This document shows, in pieces, positions 1 to 7,375 of a DNA stretch of 10,806 nt (positions are counted from its first letter, which is position 1; each line of letters opens with the position of its first letter). This DNA is from Polaromonas sp. UBA5171 (GTDB lineage Bacteria; Pseudomonadota; Gammaproteobacteria; Burkholderiales; Burkholderiaceae_C), in NCBI GenBank assembly GCA_002413395.1, contig DHWX01000038.1:1-10806 (forward strand), written 5' to 3'. The notes beneath the pieces are model-generated. The model saw nothing but the letters and a program-made list of their open reading frames with translations, did not search any database and was not told the DNA's origin. The translations under genes and the position numbers were made by a program.

Positions 1-143
1 ACTGGCGCCCAGTCTAGCTTGCAGCCGGTTTACGCTCTGTCAACTGCCGGAAATAGGTTGAATGGACGAAAGTATCAGGAAATTGCTCTCGCAATATGGA
101 GCCATCGCAAGTTCAGCTGATGCGTTGGAACGCGTACGAGGAC
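1..143 (+). other. Stub of an unidentified open frame, cut by the insertion sequence
   Basis: Two overlapping plus-strand frames are open here. Frame 1 is open from base 1 to a TGA at 118-120 and reads, near its end, YQEIALAIWSHRKFS. Frame 2 has an ATG at 62, preceded by a purine-rich GGAAATAGG, and runs MDESIRKLLSQYGAIASSADALERVRGR into the inverted repeat of the element at 144, stopping inside it at 175. Either could be the broken end of a host gene, since the open frame runs straight into the element. I do not recognise the family with confidence. No continuation is evident after the right end of the element at 1869, so the other part has been lost or was never there. Confidence 0.25.
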
Positions 144-179
144 GGCGTGGTTCAAAAACACCGGTTTTCGGGTAACACT
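144..179 (+). repeat. Left inverted repeat of the insertion sequence
   Basis: The repeat consists of GGCGTGGTTCAAA, a 13-bp spacer, then GGGTAACACT. It pairs with the right repeat at 1844-1869, but its spacer is 10 bp longer, about one helical turn. Confidence 0.65.
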
Positions 180-259
180 GGCGTGACGATCCCTCCCTCA
201 AAAAGTCGGGGTTTTTCGCAGAATTCGGAAATTGTCGGGGCTTGTGTCACCGCATCGGG

Positions 260-1823
260 TCAGCCTCGCAGAGGCTGCGGTAGTCCGAACCCAAGCAGCG
301 TGAGCCAATGCGGGTGAGCTTGCCCTGTCATCAGCTGCCTGGGACTTTTCCCCGCCCGCTCAGGAACCCTGCTGCGCAGAAATGTGCGGTGGTTCAGAAA
401 GAACTGCAGCAAACTCAGGTACTCACCGCCGAGCTGGCGGCGCAACGTGAAATAGTTGCGCAGCCTGGAATTGAAGTTCTCCACCATTGAGCTGCAACGA
501 GGCGTTTGCGCCATGGCCAGTATCACGGCCTCAAAGACGGCATGACACTTGTGCCCCATCTGGGCGCACAGTTGGCACCACCCTTGCCAATACGCCGGTG
601 ATGTATCGGGCTTGCGCTGCAACAAACAAGCCTGGCGCACCAGATACATGGGGAGATCGTGGTCTTGGGCGATGGCATTCAATTTGCCGTCCAATACGCC
701 AGAAAATGCCAGCAAATGCCAACAAGTCGTCACGCTGGTTTTGCAGTGCAAGACGCACCGGGCGGATGCGTTTGGAGTCCAGGTGCTCGCGTGCCACCAA
801 CTCGGCGGTCACAAAATCGAACAGTTCAACCCGGGTGGCCAAACACGGGCCCGCCAGCGCTAATACATCACGGCGCAGCCACTGCGTGAGCGTCTTGATG
901 TCTTTGGCCAGTCGAGAAGTCTGCACTTCGGCGCGTCTTGCCAGGCCCAGTTGGAGCGCACGTGAATTGCCACAACCGAACTCTTTGGCGACATCCATCT
1001 TCAAATCCATGGCCTGGCGCCGGGTAGTGGCACCTTGGGCCACCCTGCCAAGTACGTTGGCCAGACTCTCGCACTGATGCAGGATGTGGAACACATCGCC
1101 ATGGCAAGGCTTGCCCTCCCAGACGATAGCTTGCCCGGCGCGAAGACCCGTCCCCTGGTCAGCTACCGTATAGTCGGGATTGAAGCCTTGGTCACCGGCA
1201 TACAGCAGATGGATAGCCCAGGTATCGGCGTCGCGGTGATCCTCTGCGGCGAGCAAATAGCAGTAGATCGAGTTGGCATCGACACCGGCCAAGACGGGCT
1301 GGTTGCCCTGGAAGATTTCGTCATGCAATCCCACACGAATCGGCGAGAGATCCTGCGCTCGGTTGATCTCACCGGCGCGCTGAGCGGCCACCTGATGCAG
1401 GTTGTGAACGCTGCCCTCGCTGATGGATACTCCCAGAATGTCACGCATGAGTTCCACCACGCCCCGGTAGGAGCTGTGGCAAATGAGTGTGAGCGATAAG
1501 GTGAGTTGGTTGAGCCAGGTCTTGGTGACGGGCAAGTGAAACAGCACGGCATCGTCTGGCGCAGTCGCAGCAAAGGCGTCATTCAGTGCGATTGTGGCTT
1601 TGTCCTTTTGTTGATAGATAAATTTGCGACTGACTTGGTGCTCAGCTGCGACGTTGCTGATGTTGGCAAAGCCCGCCATGGCCGCGATGGCCAAATCAAT
1701 GCGTTGGGTCGAGAGAAGTTTGGTTGCCGGAAAAGTCGATGGAGTCATGCCGAGATGCTGCTGGAAATGAAGGGTGGCAAGTATCAGGGAACTGGCAGCC
1801 AGGCCCCTGGCTGGGCGAATCAC
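260..1823 (-). pseudogene. DDE-type transposase, frameshifted
   Basis: The coding region starts at 1823 (GTG) or at the ATG at 1748 and runs in one frame to about 714, then continues one base over to the TGA at 260-262. The intact product would be about 500-520 residues. Visible parts, numbered from 1823, are a helix-turn-helix-like segment (about 53-72, VAAEHQVSRKFIYQQ), acidic residues in VGLHDEIFQ (D168), ADQGTGLRAG (D222) and HGDVFH (D243), and in the second frame SSMVENFNSRLRNYF, which supplies a plausible catalytic Glu. This pattern fits a DDE (RNase H-fold) transposase; I cannot name the IS family. The break lies at a 10-bp tandem copy (704-713 and 714-723). Removing one copy restores the frame as DDLLAFSGVLDGKLN. 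Without that repair the upstream frame would run on unrelated sequence to 531. Confidence 0.8.
704..723 (+). repeat. 10-bp near-perfect tandem duplication causing the frameshift
   Basis: AAATGCCAGC (704-713) is followed directly by AAATGCCAAC (714-723), one mismatch. Ten bases shift the frame by one, exactly the offset between the two halves of the transposase. Confidence 0.7.
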
Positions 1824-1843
1824 CTGCGTTGAAACGCGGTTAA

Positions 1844-1869
1844 AGTGTTACCCAGGTTTGAACCACGCC
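1844..1869 (-). repeat. Right inverted repeat of the insertion sequence
   Basis: On the plus strand this reads AGTGTTACCC, AGG, TTTGAACCACGCC. It is the reverse complement of both conserved blocks of the left repeat (144-179), but with a 3-bp rather than 13-bp spacer. It lies just upstream of the transposase start, as expected for the promoter-side end of an insertion sequence. Confidence 0.65.
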
Positions 1870-2035
1870 AGCTTCTCATCTCTTTCAAGGACTTTTCATG
1901 TCCGAGCCCGTAGTCAGGTTTAGCTCATCATCGGTCTGACCTGTTTCACATCACTTCACTCGTTGCCGCTTGCTAGCCTTCCAAGGCTAAAACCATAGTC
2001 CTTTCCTGGTGTTGATTTCTACTGACTGTTCTCTC

Positions 2036-2061
2036 GCATCAGGCCGCTTGCGGCCTGATGC
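2036..2061. repeat. Perfect 12-bp inverted repeat over the IS110 transposase stop codon
   Basis: GCATCAGGCCGC (2036-2047) and GCGGCCTGATGC (2050-2061) pair perfectly around a TT centre. The repeat encodes the last residues and TGA stop of the IS110 remnant (stop at 2039-2041). A short T run (2062-2065) follows on the plus strand, so it could act as a weak terminator in that direction. It could equally be part of the end structure of the element. Confidence 0.6.
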
Positions 2062-2960
2062 TTTTGTGAGCACTTTGATATTCCTGATCTTTAGCCGTTA
2101 TCGCCCAAATCGTTCTGGCCACCTTGGCCGCTTGCGCCACGCAGACCACGTTGGCGGGCCTACGCGCTTGTAGCCCGTTGAGCCAGGGTCCCGGTGTTTT
2201 CGTGCTGTTGAGTACGCTTCTGGCGCCGTGAACCAGCAAGGTACGCAGGTAGGTGTCACCTCGTTTTGATATGCTGCCCAGGCGCACTTTGCCGCCCGTT
2301 CCGGTTTGCGTTGGCACAAGTCCCAACCATGCACAGAACTCTCGCCCAGACTTGAACGCGCTGGCATCTCCCATGGTGGCTATGGCCGCAGTGGCCGTAA
2401 GCAAGCCCACGCCTGGAATCTTGGCAATGCGCTGCATTTGCGGGTCTTGCTTGAGTTGCAATTTCAACCGTTTTTCAATGGTGAGCATGTCTTCATCGAG
2501 CTTTTTGATTCGCACTACTTGCTCCCGCAGGCTGTCAACCACCACTTGTGGCAACGTGTCAACCAGAGCCTCAAGGGTCTCCTCAATTTCACTGAACAGC
2601 GCTTTTTTGCCCTTTGCGAAGGTGGCCCCAAATTCGTAGAGCAAGCCTCTGAGCGCATTGGTCTGCATGATTCGCATCTTCATCAACGACTCCCGCTGGC
2701 GGTGTAATGTCAATGTCGCCTGCTGGGCAACTGTCTTCACCCCGACAAACTTTACCCCGGGCTGCTGCACCGCCAGCCAGATCGCGCGTGCGTCTGTGGC
2801 ATCGGTCTTGTTCCCGCTGACAAACGGGCGCACTATCTTGGCATGCAACAGTCGCACCGTGTGGCCCAGCGCCTGGAGTTCACGTGCCCAGTGATGCCCA
2901 CTGCCACCCTCCCATAACGTTTGGGCGCCTGCCCAGGTTGGCAAATTTGGTGAATAAATC
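2039..2960 (-). pseudogene. IS110-family transposase, 5'-truncated and frameshifted
   Basis: The frame ending at 2039 carries the hallmarks of IS110/IS1111 transposases: GHHWARELQALGH near the N terminus, KTDATDARAIW with the paired acidic residues of the DEDD RuvC-like domain, a central coiled region, and the C-terminal Transposase_20 part with IPGVGLLTATA and GSISKRGDTYLR (the serine region). Two defects are visible. First, a one-base surplus in the CCC run at 2911-2913 puts the upstream part in another frame; removing one base gives FANLGRRPNVMEGGSGHHWAREL, restoring the second acidic position (Glu). Second, the remaining N-terminal codons with the first catalytic Asp (usually GIDLAK-like) are missing, because sequence above about 2960 belongs to the neighbouring regulator. 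A continuous frame from 3058 exists, but its first 50 or so residues are not IS110-like. The element should be inactive by itself. Confidence 0.85.
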
Positions 2961-2969
2961 TGCGTTTCC

Positions 2970-3863
2970 CTAAGTGCTGGCCAACACTCGTTCAAGCAGT
3001 TTTGCTCCTTCAGCGCCGCGCTTGCACGCACTCCACAGAAGGTCAAATAGTTGCACATGAAGATTTACCGCCTCAGGCGAAGAGGTGATCATAGCAACAC
3101 CCACGTGCAGATTGGGTAGCTCTCCGACGCGAAAAGGGCTCGATCCTAATACGACGGTATTGCCTCTGTAAAAGAGTTGAAAAGCAACGTTTGGAATCAC
3201 ATTCTCAATAAGCCCGATCTGAATCCCCACGGGCTCAGCTCTCATCAGATCGGCGATGTTCTGCACTTCCGCCTTTGCCGCGAGCTTGCGTTTCACGACT
3301 GTTGCTGAAGGCAGGCCCATACGGCCAACCAGACCGATTGTGGCAAGTCGGCGAACCTCCTCAAGCGATATCAGGCAAGTAATGGAAGGCTTTGCCTTTT
3401 GGGCTTGCGTCCTGCGTTCTCGAAGCGCGTTCAGAACTGCCTCTTGCTCAGCTTTGAGCGAGCCCTTCAATTTGCCGCCGAGCGGAATCGATTCTCCAAT
3501 CATCTGGGCAAGGTGCTGGTCGTATTGCGGTGTCGTGAGCAGGTATGACAGAGGACTAAAGAGGGCCACGATATGGCTGGCATTCTCCTCAAGCTGTTGC
3601 ATGCGCGATTGATAGCTGGCGGCATTAGAGTGGTATTCCACGGCCACTCCGAGCAAGGATGCAAGTGAGGTCTCGAGAATCAGCGCAATGTTTTGAATCA
3701 CATCAATTTTTACGATGTCGCCTTGCTCGATTCGATACAACGCTGCCCGCGAAACCTGAAGTTTGCTTGCCAACTGGTCAGCTGTGTAACCTGCTCCAAG
3801 TCTGTAAGCACGAACTCTTTGGCCAATTTCTTTTGAATCAAACGCCATCTGCAATCTTTTCAT
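2970..3863 (-). CDS. XRE-type helix-turn-helix transcriptional regulator
   Basis: This 297-residue protein has an N-terminal Cro/C1-type DNA-binding domain (about residues 12-72: GQRVRAYRLGAGYTADQLAS, then VSRAALYRIEQGD with the recognition helix). A long C-terminal part (about 80-297), rich in hydrophobic beta/alpha segments, is presumably for ligand sensing or oligomerisation. I do not recognise that C-terminal domain. The ATG at 3863 has no clear Shine-Dalgarno site; the ATG at 3848 (MAFDSKEIG) is an alternative that keeps the whole HTH. The gene is divergent from the hydrolase/ABC operon across 272 bp, the usual arrangement for a local regulator, so control of that operon and of itself is inferred. 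It ends in LLERVLAST at a TAG (2970-2972) a few bases before the IS110 remnant. The C terminus looks complete, but it sits at that junction and a few residues could have been altered. Confidence 0.85.
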   Translation of the reverse strand: MKRLQMAFDSKEIGQRVRAYRLGAGYTADQLASKLQVSRAALYRIEQGDIVKIDVIQNIALILETSLASLLGVAVEYHSNAASYQSRMQQLEENASHIVALFSPLSYLLTTPQYDQHLAQMIGESIPLGGKLKGSLKAEQEAVLNALRERRTQAQKAKPSITCLISLEEVRRLATIGLVGRMGLPSATVVKRKLAAKAEVQNIADLMRAEPVGIQIGLIENVIPNVAFQLFYRGNTVVLGSSPFRVGELPNLHVGVAMITSSPEAVNLHVQLFDLLWSACKRGAEGAKLLERVLAST

Positions 3864-4135
3864 AGCTTTTATCCGAAGTGGCGTATGCGCCGCTGTGTCT
3901 CAAAAAAATGGGCTGTAGTTGCCGCACCCTTAGGTTCTATTTTGGTTGCTTTCTTGTACCCGTGCCCCAACATTTCCGAATTTTCCCGAGATCGAAGAGA
4001 TGTGGCGACAGGGTTAATACTAATACAAATTCCAAAAATCGATTCAATAATTAGACGCTGTCTCATAAATAATCCACTTATTTCAGGCACTTATTCGGCG
4101 TGCAAAGTAACAAGCACCAAGGGAAAGAGATATTC
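3864..4135. promoter_or_regulatory. Divergent intergenic region between regulator and operon
   Basis: This 272-bp gap must hold the promoters for the leftward regulator and the rightward operon. Two small dyads stand out. AGTGGCG-TATG-CGCCGCT (3877-3894, 6 of 7 pairs) lies 14 bp upstream of the regulator ATG, where an autoregulatory operator would sit. AGAC-GCT-GTCT (4053-4063) lies in an AT-rich stretch about 75 bp before the hydrolase start, in the zone where a promoter is expected. That stretch (about 4015-4080) contains weak -35/-10-like matches (TTCAAT at 4043, ATAAAT at 4065) but nothing close to consensus. Operator roles are inference. Confidence 0.45.
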
Positions 4136-5209
4136 ATGGATATACAGAAAGCGTCGCAGGGGCTGCGGTGGACAAACCGCCCACTGGGGTCTAACTGGGG
4201 TGACTTTGGGCCTGACGATCAATATGGTCGGATGAACCTACTGACCCCTGAAAAGGTAAAACAGGGCATCGCCGAGGTTCTTGAGGGTCGAACCTTCTGT
4301 TTGAGTCTGCCACTGGACTATCCGGGCGGAAATGCCATGAATGAAAAGCGCCATGCCCCTATGCTTCGTCCAACTCTAAGGAGTGGTCGGCCGAACATGA
4401 ACTACAGGCTCTCCACCGAGCAAGTCGACAAGACGGATGTTATCTGTGACGACTTGGCAATTCTTTATCTTCAGTACTCGACCCAGTGGGACTCACTGGC
4501 ACATATCGGTCAGATGTTTGATGCGGATGGTGATGGAATCCCCAAACCTCTTTTTTACAACGGCTACCGAGCCGAAATTGATGTGCTGGGCCCCCAGGAT
4601 CCGAGCGGTGCGGGGATTCCCGATGCGCCCCACCGCTTGACTTCAACCTCGTCAGCCAAGGCGTTGGGAATAGAGAAAATGGCCGAATGCTGCGTGCAGG
4701 GTCGGGCGGTGATGATTGATTTGCATGCAAACTTGGGTGTTAAGCGTACGCTGGTTGGATACGACACCCTGATGCGGGTACTGGATCGTGATCGAGTCAT
4801 CGTTCAATCAGGCGATATGGTGTGCCTACATACCGGCTTTGCGCAACTTGTTCTCGAAATGCGGCGAAAGCCTGACCTCAAAGTGCTTGGTGAGAGCAGC
4901 GCCGTTCTAGATGGACGCGATGAAAAACTTCTGCAGTGGATAACTGATTCTGGGCTGTCTGCATTGATTGCCGACAACGAGGCAGTAGAGGCGCTGTCCG
5001 CATCATCTCCAAGCGGTTGCTGTGCTGCGCTGCCATTGCACGAGCACTGTCTCTTCAAGCTTGGCGTGCATCTCGGGGAGTTATGGCACCTTACCCCGCT
5101 GGCCAATTGGCTTCGTGAGAACAAGCGAAGCCGGTTTCTGCTGACGGCACCTCCACTTCGGCTGCCAGGCGCTGTCGGTTCGCCCACAACTCCGATTGCA
5201 ACCGTTTGA
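4136..5209 (+). CDS. Cyclase-family (PF04199-type) metal-dependent hydrolase
   Basis: The 357-residue product resembles the long form of the cyclase family that includes kynurenine formamidase and isatin hydrolase, which use a metal ion to hydrolyse amide, lactam or ester bonds of small molecules. Visible motifs are STQWDSLAHIG (115-125, the position of the family's HxGTHxD...H metal motif), MIDLHANLG (193-201), GDMVCLHTGF (226-235), LIADNEAVE (277-285), LHEHCLFKLG (301-310), LGELWHL (313-319) and a family-like C terminus LRLPGAVGSPT. No signal peptide is seen, so it acts in the cytoplasm. The ATG at 4136 is chosen over the one at 4100 because GGGAAAGAG lies just upstream. It is first in the operon, 4 bp before the first permease, suggesting it acts on the imported compound. 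The substrate cannot be read from sequence. Confidence 0.85.
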   Translation: MDIQKASQGLRWTNRPLGSNWGDFGPDDQYGRMNLLTPEKVKQGIAEVLEGRTFCLSLPLDYPGGNAMNEKRHAPMLRPTLRSGRPNMNYRLSTEQVDKTDVICDDLAILYLQYSTQWDSLAHIGQMFDADGDGIPKPLFYNGYRAEIDVLGPQDPSGAGIPDAPHRLTSTSSAKALGIEKMAECCVQGRAVMIDLHANLGVKRTLVGYDTLMRVLDRDRVIVQSGDMVCLHTGFAQLVLEMRRKPDLKVLGESSAVLDGRDEKLLQWITDSGLSALIADNEAVEALSASSPSGCCAALPLHEHCLFKLGVHLGELWHLTPLANWLRENKRSRFLLTAPPLRLPGAVGSPTTPIATV

Positions 5210-5213
5210 TGTA

Positions 5214-5897
5214 ATGAGCTACAAGTTTGAATTTGGTCCTGTGCTTGAATATTGGCCCCAGTTTTTGCATGGCGCGTGGCTGACGATACAGCTATCCTTC
5301 GCTGCGACGACCCTGGGTTTTATCGTCGGTACGTTCTGCGCAATTGGTCGTGGAAGTCAGAATTCGTCGGTTCGGAATTTCTGCAAGATCTACGTTGAGG
5401 TCATACGCAATACTCCGCTGTTGATTCAGATCTTTCTGTTTTACTTTGGTTTTTCGAGTGTTGGAATGCAACTGCCTGCCTGGCTAGCGGCTCTGGCAAC
5501 GCTCGTGATTAACGTTGGTGCATACACAAGCGAAATCATGCGTGCCGGAATTGATTCGATCAAGCATGGGCAATGGGAAGCGGCTGAATGCCTGGGGCTT
5601 TCTCGTGCGCAAACATACTGGCACGTGGTGCTTCTTCCCGCAGCTGAACGCGTGTATCCGGCTCTCACCAGTCAGTTCGTACTCTTGATGCTCGCCACGT
5701 CCATTACTTCTCAGATCTCTGCGGAAGAACTGACGGCGGTTGCAAATCTAGTGCAGTCGATGACCTTTCGCGCCTTTGAAGCGTACATCATCGTAGGTAT
5801 GTTCTATATCTTGCTTTCCTTTGTGATGCGTTTCGGGTTCTGGCTGCTTGGCAAGCTGATTTTTCCGCGCCACAGAAAATTCGGTCAGTCGCACTGA
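5214..5897 (+). CDS. Polar-amino-acid-type ABC transporter permease (HisM/GlnP-like)
   Basis: This 227-residue inner-membrane protein has about five hydrophobic segments (beginning WLTIQLSFAATTLGFIVGTF, LLIQIFLFYFGFSSV, WLAALATLVINVGAYTSEIM, FVLLMLATSITS, YIIVGMFYILLSFVM). It carries the cytoplasmic EAA loop EAAECLGLSRAQ..HVVLLP (about 124-145) that docks on the ATPase. Family features such as VEVIRNTPLLIQIF and AGIDSIKHGQWEAA are clear. It should form a heterodimer with the following permease. The start at ATG 5214 leaves 4 bp after the hydrolase stop; a TTG at 5196 would overlap the hydrolase. Neither has a good ribosome site, so translation may depend on coupling. Confidence 0.92.
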   Translation: MSYKFEFGPVLEYWPQFLHGAWLTIQLSFAATTLGFIVGTFCAIGRGSQNSSVRNFCKIYVEVIRNTPLLIQIFLFYFGFSSVGMQLPAWLAALATLVINVGAYTSEIMRAGIDSIKHGQWEAAECLGLSRAQTYWHVVLLPAAERVYPALTSQFVLLMLATSITSQISAEELTAVANLVQSMTFRAFEAYIIVGMFYILLSFVMRFGFWLLGKLIFPRHRKFGQSH

Positions 5898-5907
5898 GGA
5901 GTCAGCA

Positions 5908-6579
5908 ATGAACAACGGCTTTAACGTTAACCACCTCATGTATCTGCTGCACGGTGCCTCGTGGACCGCAGGCCTGTCTGCTGCGGGGTTCATCGGTGGC
6001 GGTATTTTGGGACTAGTTATTGCGCTCGGCAGAGTCTCCCCCTATTTGGCAATTAGATTGGCTGTTGGCGCCTATGTTCAGCTGGTTCAGGGTACGCCAT
6101 TGCTGATTCTTATGTTTCTTGCCTACTTCGGGATCAGCATTTTGGGATTCAATGTTCCGCCTCTGGTCGCTGCATCGCTTGCCATGATCGTTTATGCAAG
6201 CGCGTACCTGGGTGAGATCTGGAGAGGTTGCATCGAGGCAGTTCCGCGTGAACAATGGGAGGCGGCCGAGTGTCTTTCCTTCAGTTCGAACCAGAGAATG
6301 GTTCAGATCATTATTCCGCAGGCGGTTCGGATCGCAACGCCGCCGACGGTCGGGTTTCTTGTTCAAATCGTCAAGAACAGTTCTCTTGCCTCGGTCGTCG
6401 GCTTCGTGGAGCTTGCCAGGGCCGGACAGGTTATCAACAACACACTGTTCGAGCCATTCCTTATTTTCGGAATTATGGCGGCTATGTACTTTGCACTTTG
6501 CTATCCCCTCTCACGCTGGAGCGGTTCTCTGGAACAAAAAATGAATCGTGGACAAAAAATGATGCTCGCTGAGGGTTGA
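5908..6579 (+). CDS. Second polar-amino-acid-type ABC transporter permease
   Basis: This 223-residue inner-membrane protein is of the same family as its upstream neighbour, with segments such as WTAGLSAAGFIGGGILGLVI, PLLILMFLAYFGISILG and LVAASLAMIVYASAYLGEIW. Its coupling loop reads EQWEAAECLSFSSNQRMVQIIIPQA. The glycine that normally follows EAA by three to four residues (EAAxxLG) is a serine here. The ATG at 5908 has a clear GAGGAG site (5896-5901) 6 bp upstream. It lies 10 bp after the first permease, and its TGA (6577-6579) is 2 bp before the ATPase start. It probably pairs with the first permease to form the membrane channel. Confidence 0.92.
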   Translation: MNNGFNVNHLMYLLHGASWTAGLSAAGFIGGGILGLVIALGRVSPYLAIRLAVGAYVQLVQGTPLLILMFLAYFGISILGFNVPPLVAASLAMIVYASAYLGEIWRGCIEAVPREQWEAAECLSFSSNQRMVQIIIPQAVRIATPPTVGFLVQIVKNSSLASVVGFVELARAGQVINNTLFEPFLIFGIMAAMYFALCYPLSRWSGSLEQKMNRGQKMMLAEG

Positions 6580-6581
6580 AG

Positions 6582-7328
6582 ATGGATAAGGAAATGAAAA
6601 TGGAAGTGATTGTCAACCTTGAGAATGTTCATAAGAGCTTCGGTAAAACCCCCGTTCTCAATGGTGTGTCGTTTCAAGTGCGCAGGGGCGAAGTGGTTGC
6701 GATCATCGGAAGAAGTGGCTCAGGCAAAAGCACGGCGTTACGCTGCATTGACCGGCTGGAAGTAATGGACTCCGGCAGTATCGAAGTGTGCGGGCATCAG
6801 CTCGCAAGCAAAGGTCTGAATCTGAGACAACTGCGACGCGATGTCGGAATTGTTTTTCAGAGTTACAACCTTTTCGCGCACTTGACGGTGCAGCAGAATG
6901 TCTCATTGGCCTTGCGATCCGTCAAAAAAATGTCGCGTCAGGATTCAGCGCTTCTGACGAAGAAGGTGCTGAAGCAGGTCGGGATGGACAACAAGCTGGA
7001 CGCCTATCCCGATGAGCTGTCCGGCGGGCAGCAGCAACGCGTAGCCATTGCACGATCACTTGCGATGGAGCCACAAGTGATGCTGTTCGACGAGGTGACC
7101 TCAGCGCTGGATCCGGAACTGACCGGCGAAGTCCTGCAGGTCATGGAGGATTTAGCGAAAGGCGGAATGACCATGGTCGTCGTCACCCACGAAATGGCAT
7201 TTGCACGCAAGGTTGCGGATCAAATAATCTTTATGCATCAGGGCAAGGTTTGGGAAACCGGTCCTGCCGATATTCTTTCCAACTCCAAAACCCCTGAGCT
7301 CAAAAAATTTGTGGGTAGTGCGCTTTAA
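6582..7328 (+). CDS. Polar-amino-acid-type ABC transporter ATPase (GlnQ/HisP-like)
   Basis: This 248-residue ATPase energises the importer from the cytoplasmic face. All motifs are intact: Walker A GRSGSGKST (43-51), Q-loop FQSYNLF (Q93), signature LSGGQQQR (146-153), Walker B VMLFDE (166-171) with D-loop SALDPE, and switch histidine VTHEM (H203). Length is typical for the GlnQ/HisP group. The ATG at 6582 follows a GAGGG site (6571-6575) inside the end of the upstream permease; a TTG at 6576 or the ATG at 6600 are less likely starts. It is the third component of the same transport operon. Confidence 0.95.
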   Translation: MDKEMKMEVIVNLENVHKSFGKTPVLNGVSFQVRRGEVVAIIGRSGSGKSTALRCIDRLEVMDSGSIEVCGHQLASKGLNLRQLRRDVGIVFQSYNLFAHLTVQQNVSLALRSVKKMSRQDSALLTKKVLKQVGMDNKLDAYPDELSGGQQQRVAIARSLAMEPQVMLFDEVTSALDPELTGEVLQVMEDLAKGGMTMVVVTHEMAFARKVADQIIFMHQGKVWETGPADILSNSKTPELKKFVGSAL

Positions 7329-7375
7329 AGCCACTGCCTGTGAATAAACCCCCACTTCACACAAGGAGATATTTT

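Larger units (their letters stand above)
144..1869 (-). mobile_element. Degenerate insertion sequence with DDE transposase and inverted-repeat ends
   Basis: A single minus-strand transposase frame fills the interval between two imperfect inverted repeats. The outer 13 bases GGCGTGGTTCAAA (144-156) match the reverse complement of 1857-1869. The inner 10 bases GGGTAACACT (170-179) match the reverse complement of 1844-1853. The blocks are 13 bp apart on the left and 3 bp apart on the right. Element length is therefore about 1.73 kb, normal for a one-gene insertion sequence with a roughly 500-residue transposase. I see no clear target-site duplication in the flanks, which fits an old copy or rearranged ends. 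The exact outer boundary is uncertain by a few bases. Confidence 0.65.

Noticed and set aside
1035..1832. Plus-strand open frames at 1035-1499 and 1506-1832
   Set aside because: They are antisense to the DDE transposase, which shows helix-turn-helix and acidic motifs. The plus-strand translations have no family-like features.
2970..3058. Continuous N-terminal extension of the IS110 frame up to 3058
   Set aside because: This stretch overlaps the C-terminal codons of the XRE regulator and does not resemble an IS110 N terminus. The correct upstream frame is one base away (FANLGRRPNVME).
4100..4135. Longer start of the cyclase-family protein at 4100
   Set aside because: The extra 12 residues are unlike the family and would place the GGGAAAGAG ribosome site inside the coding region. 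The ATG at 4136 fits better.
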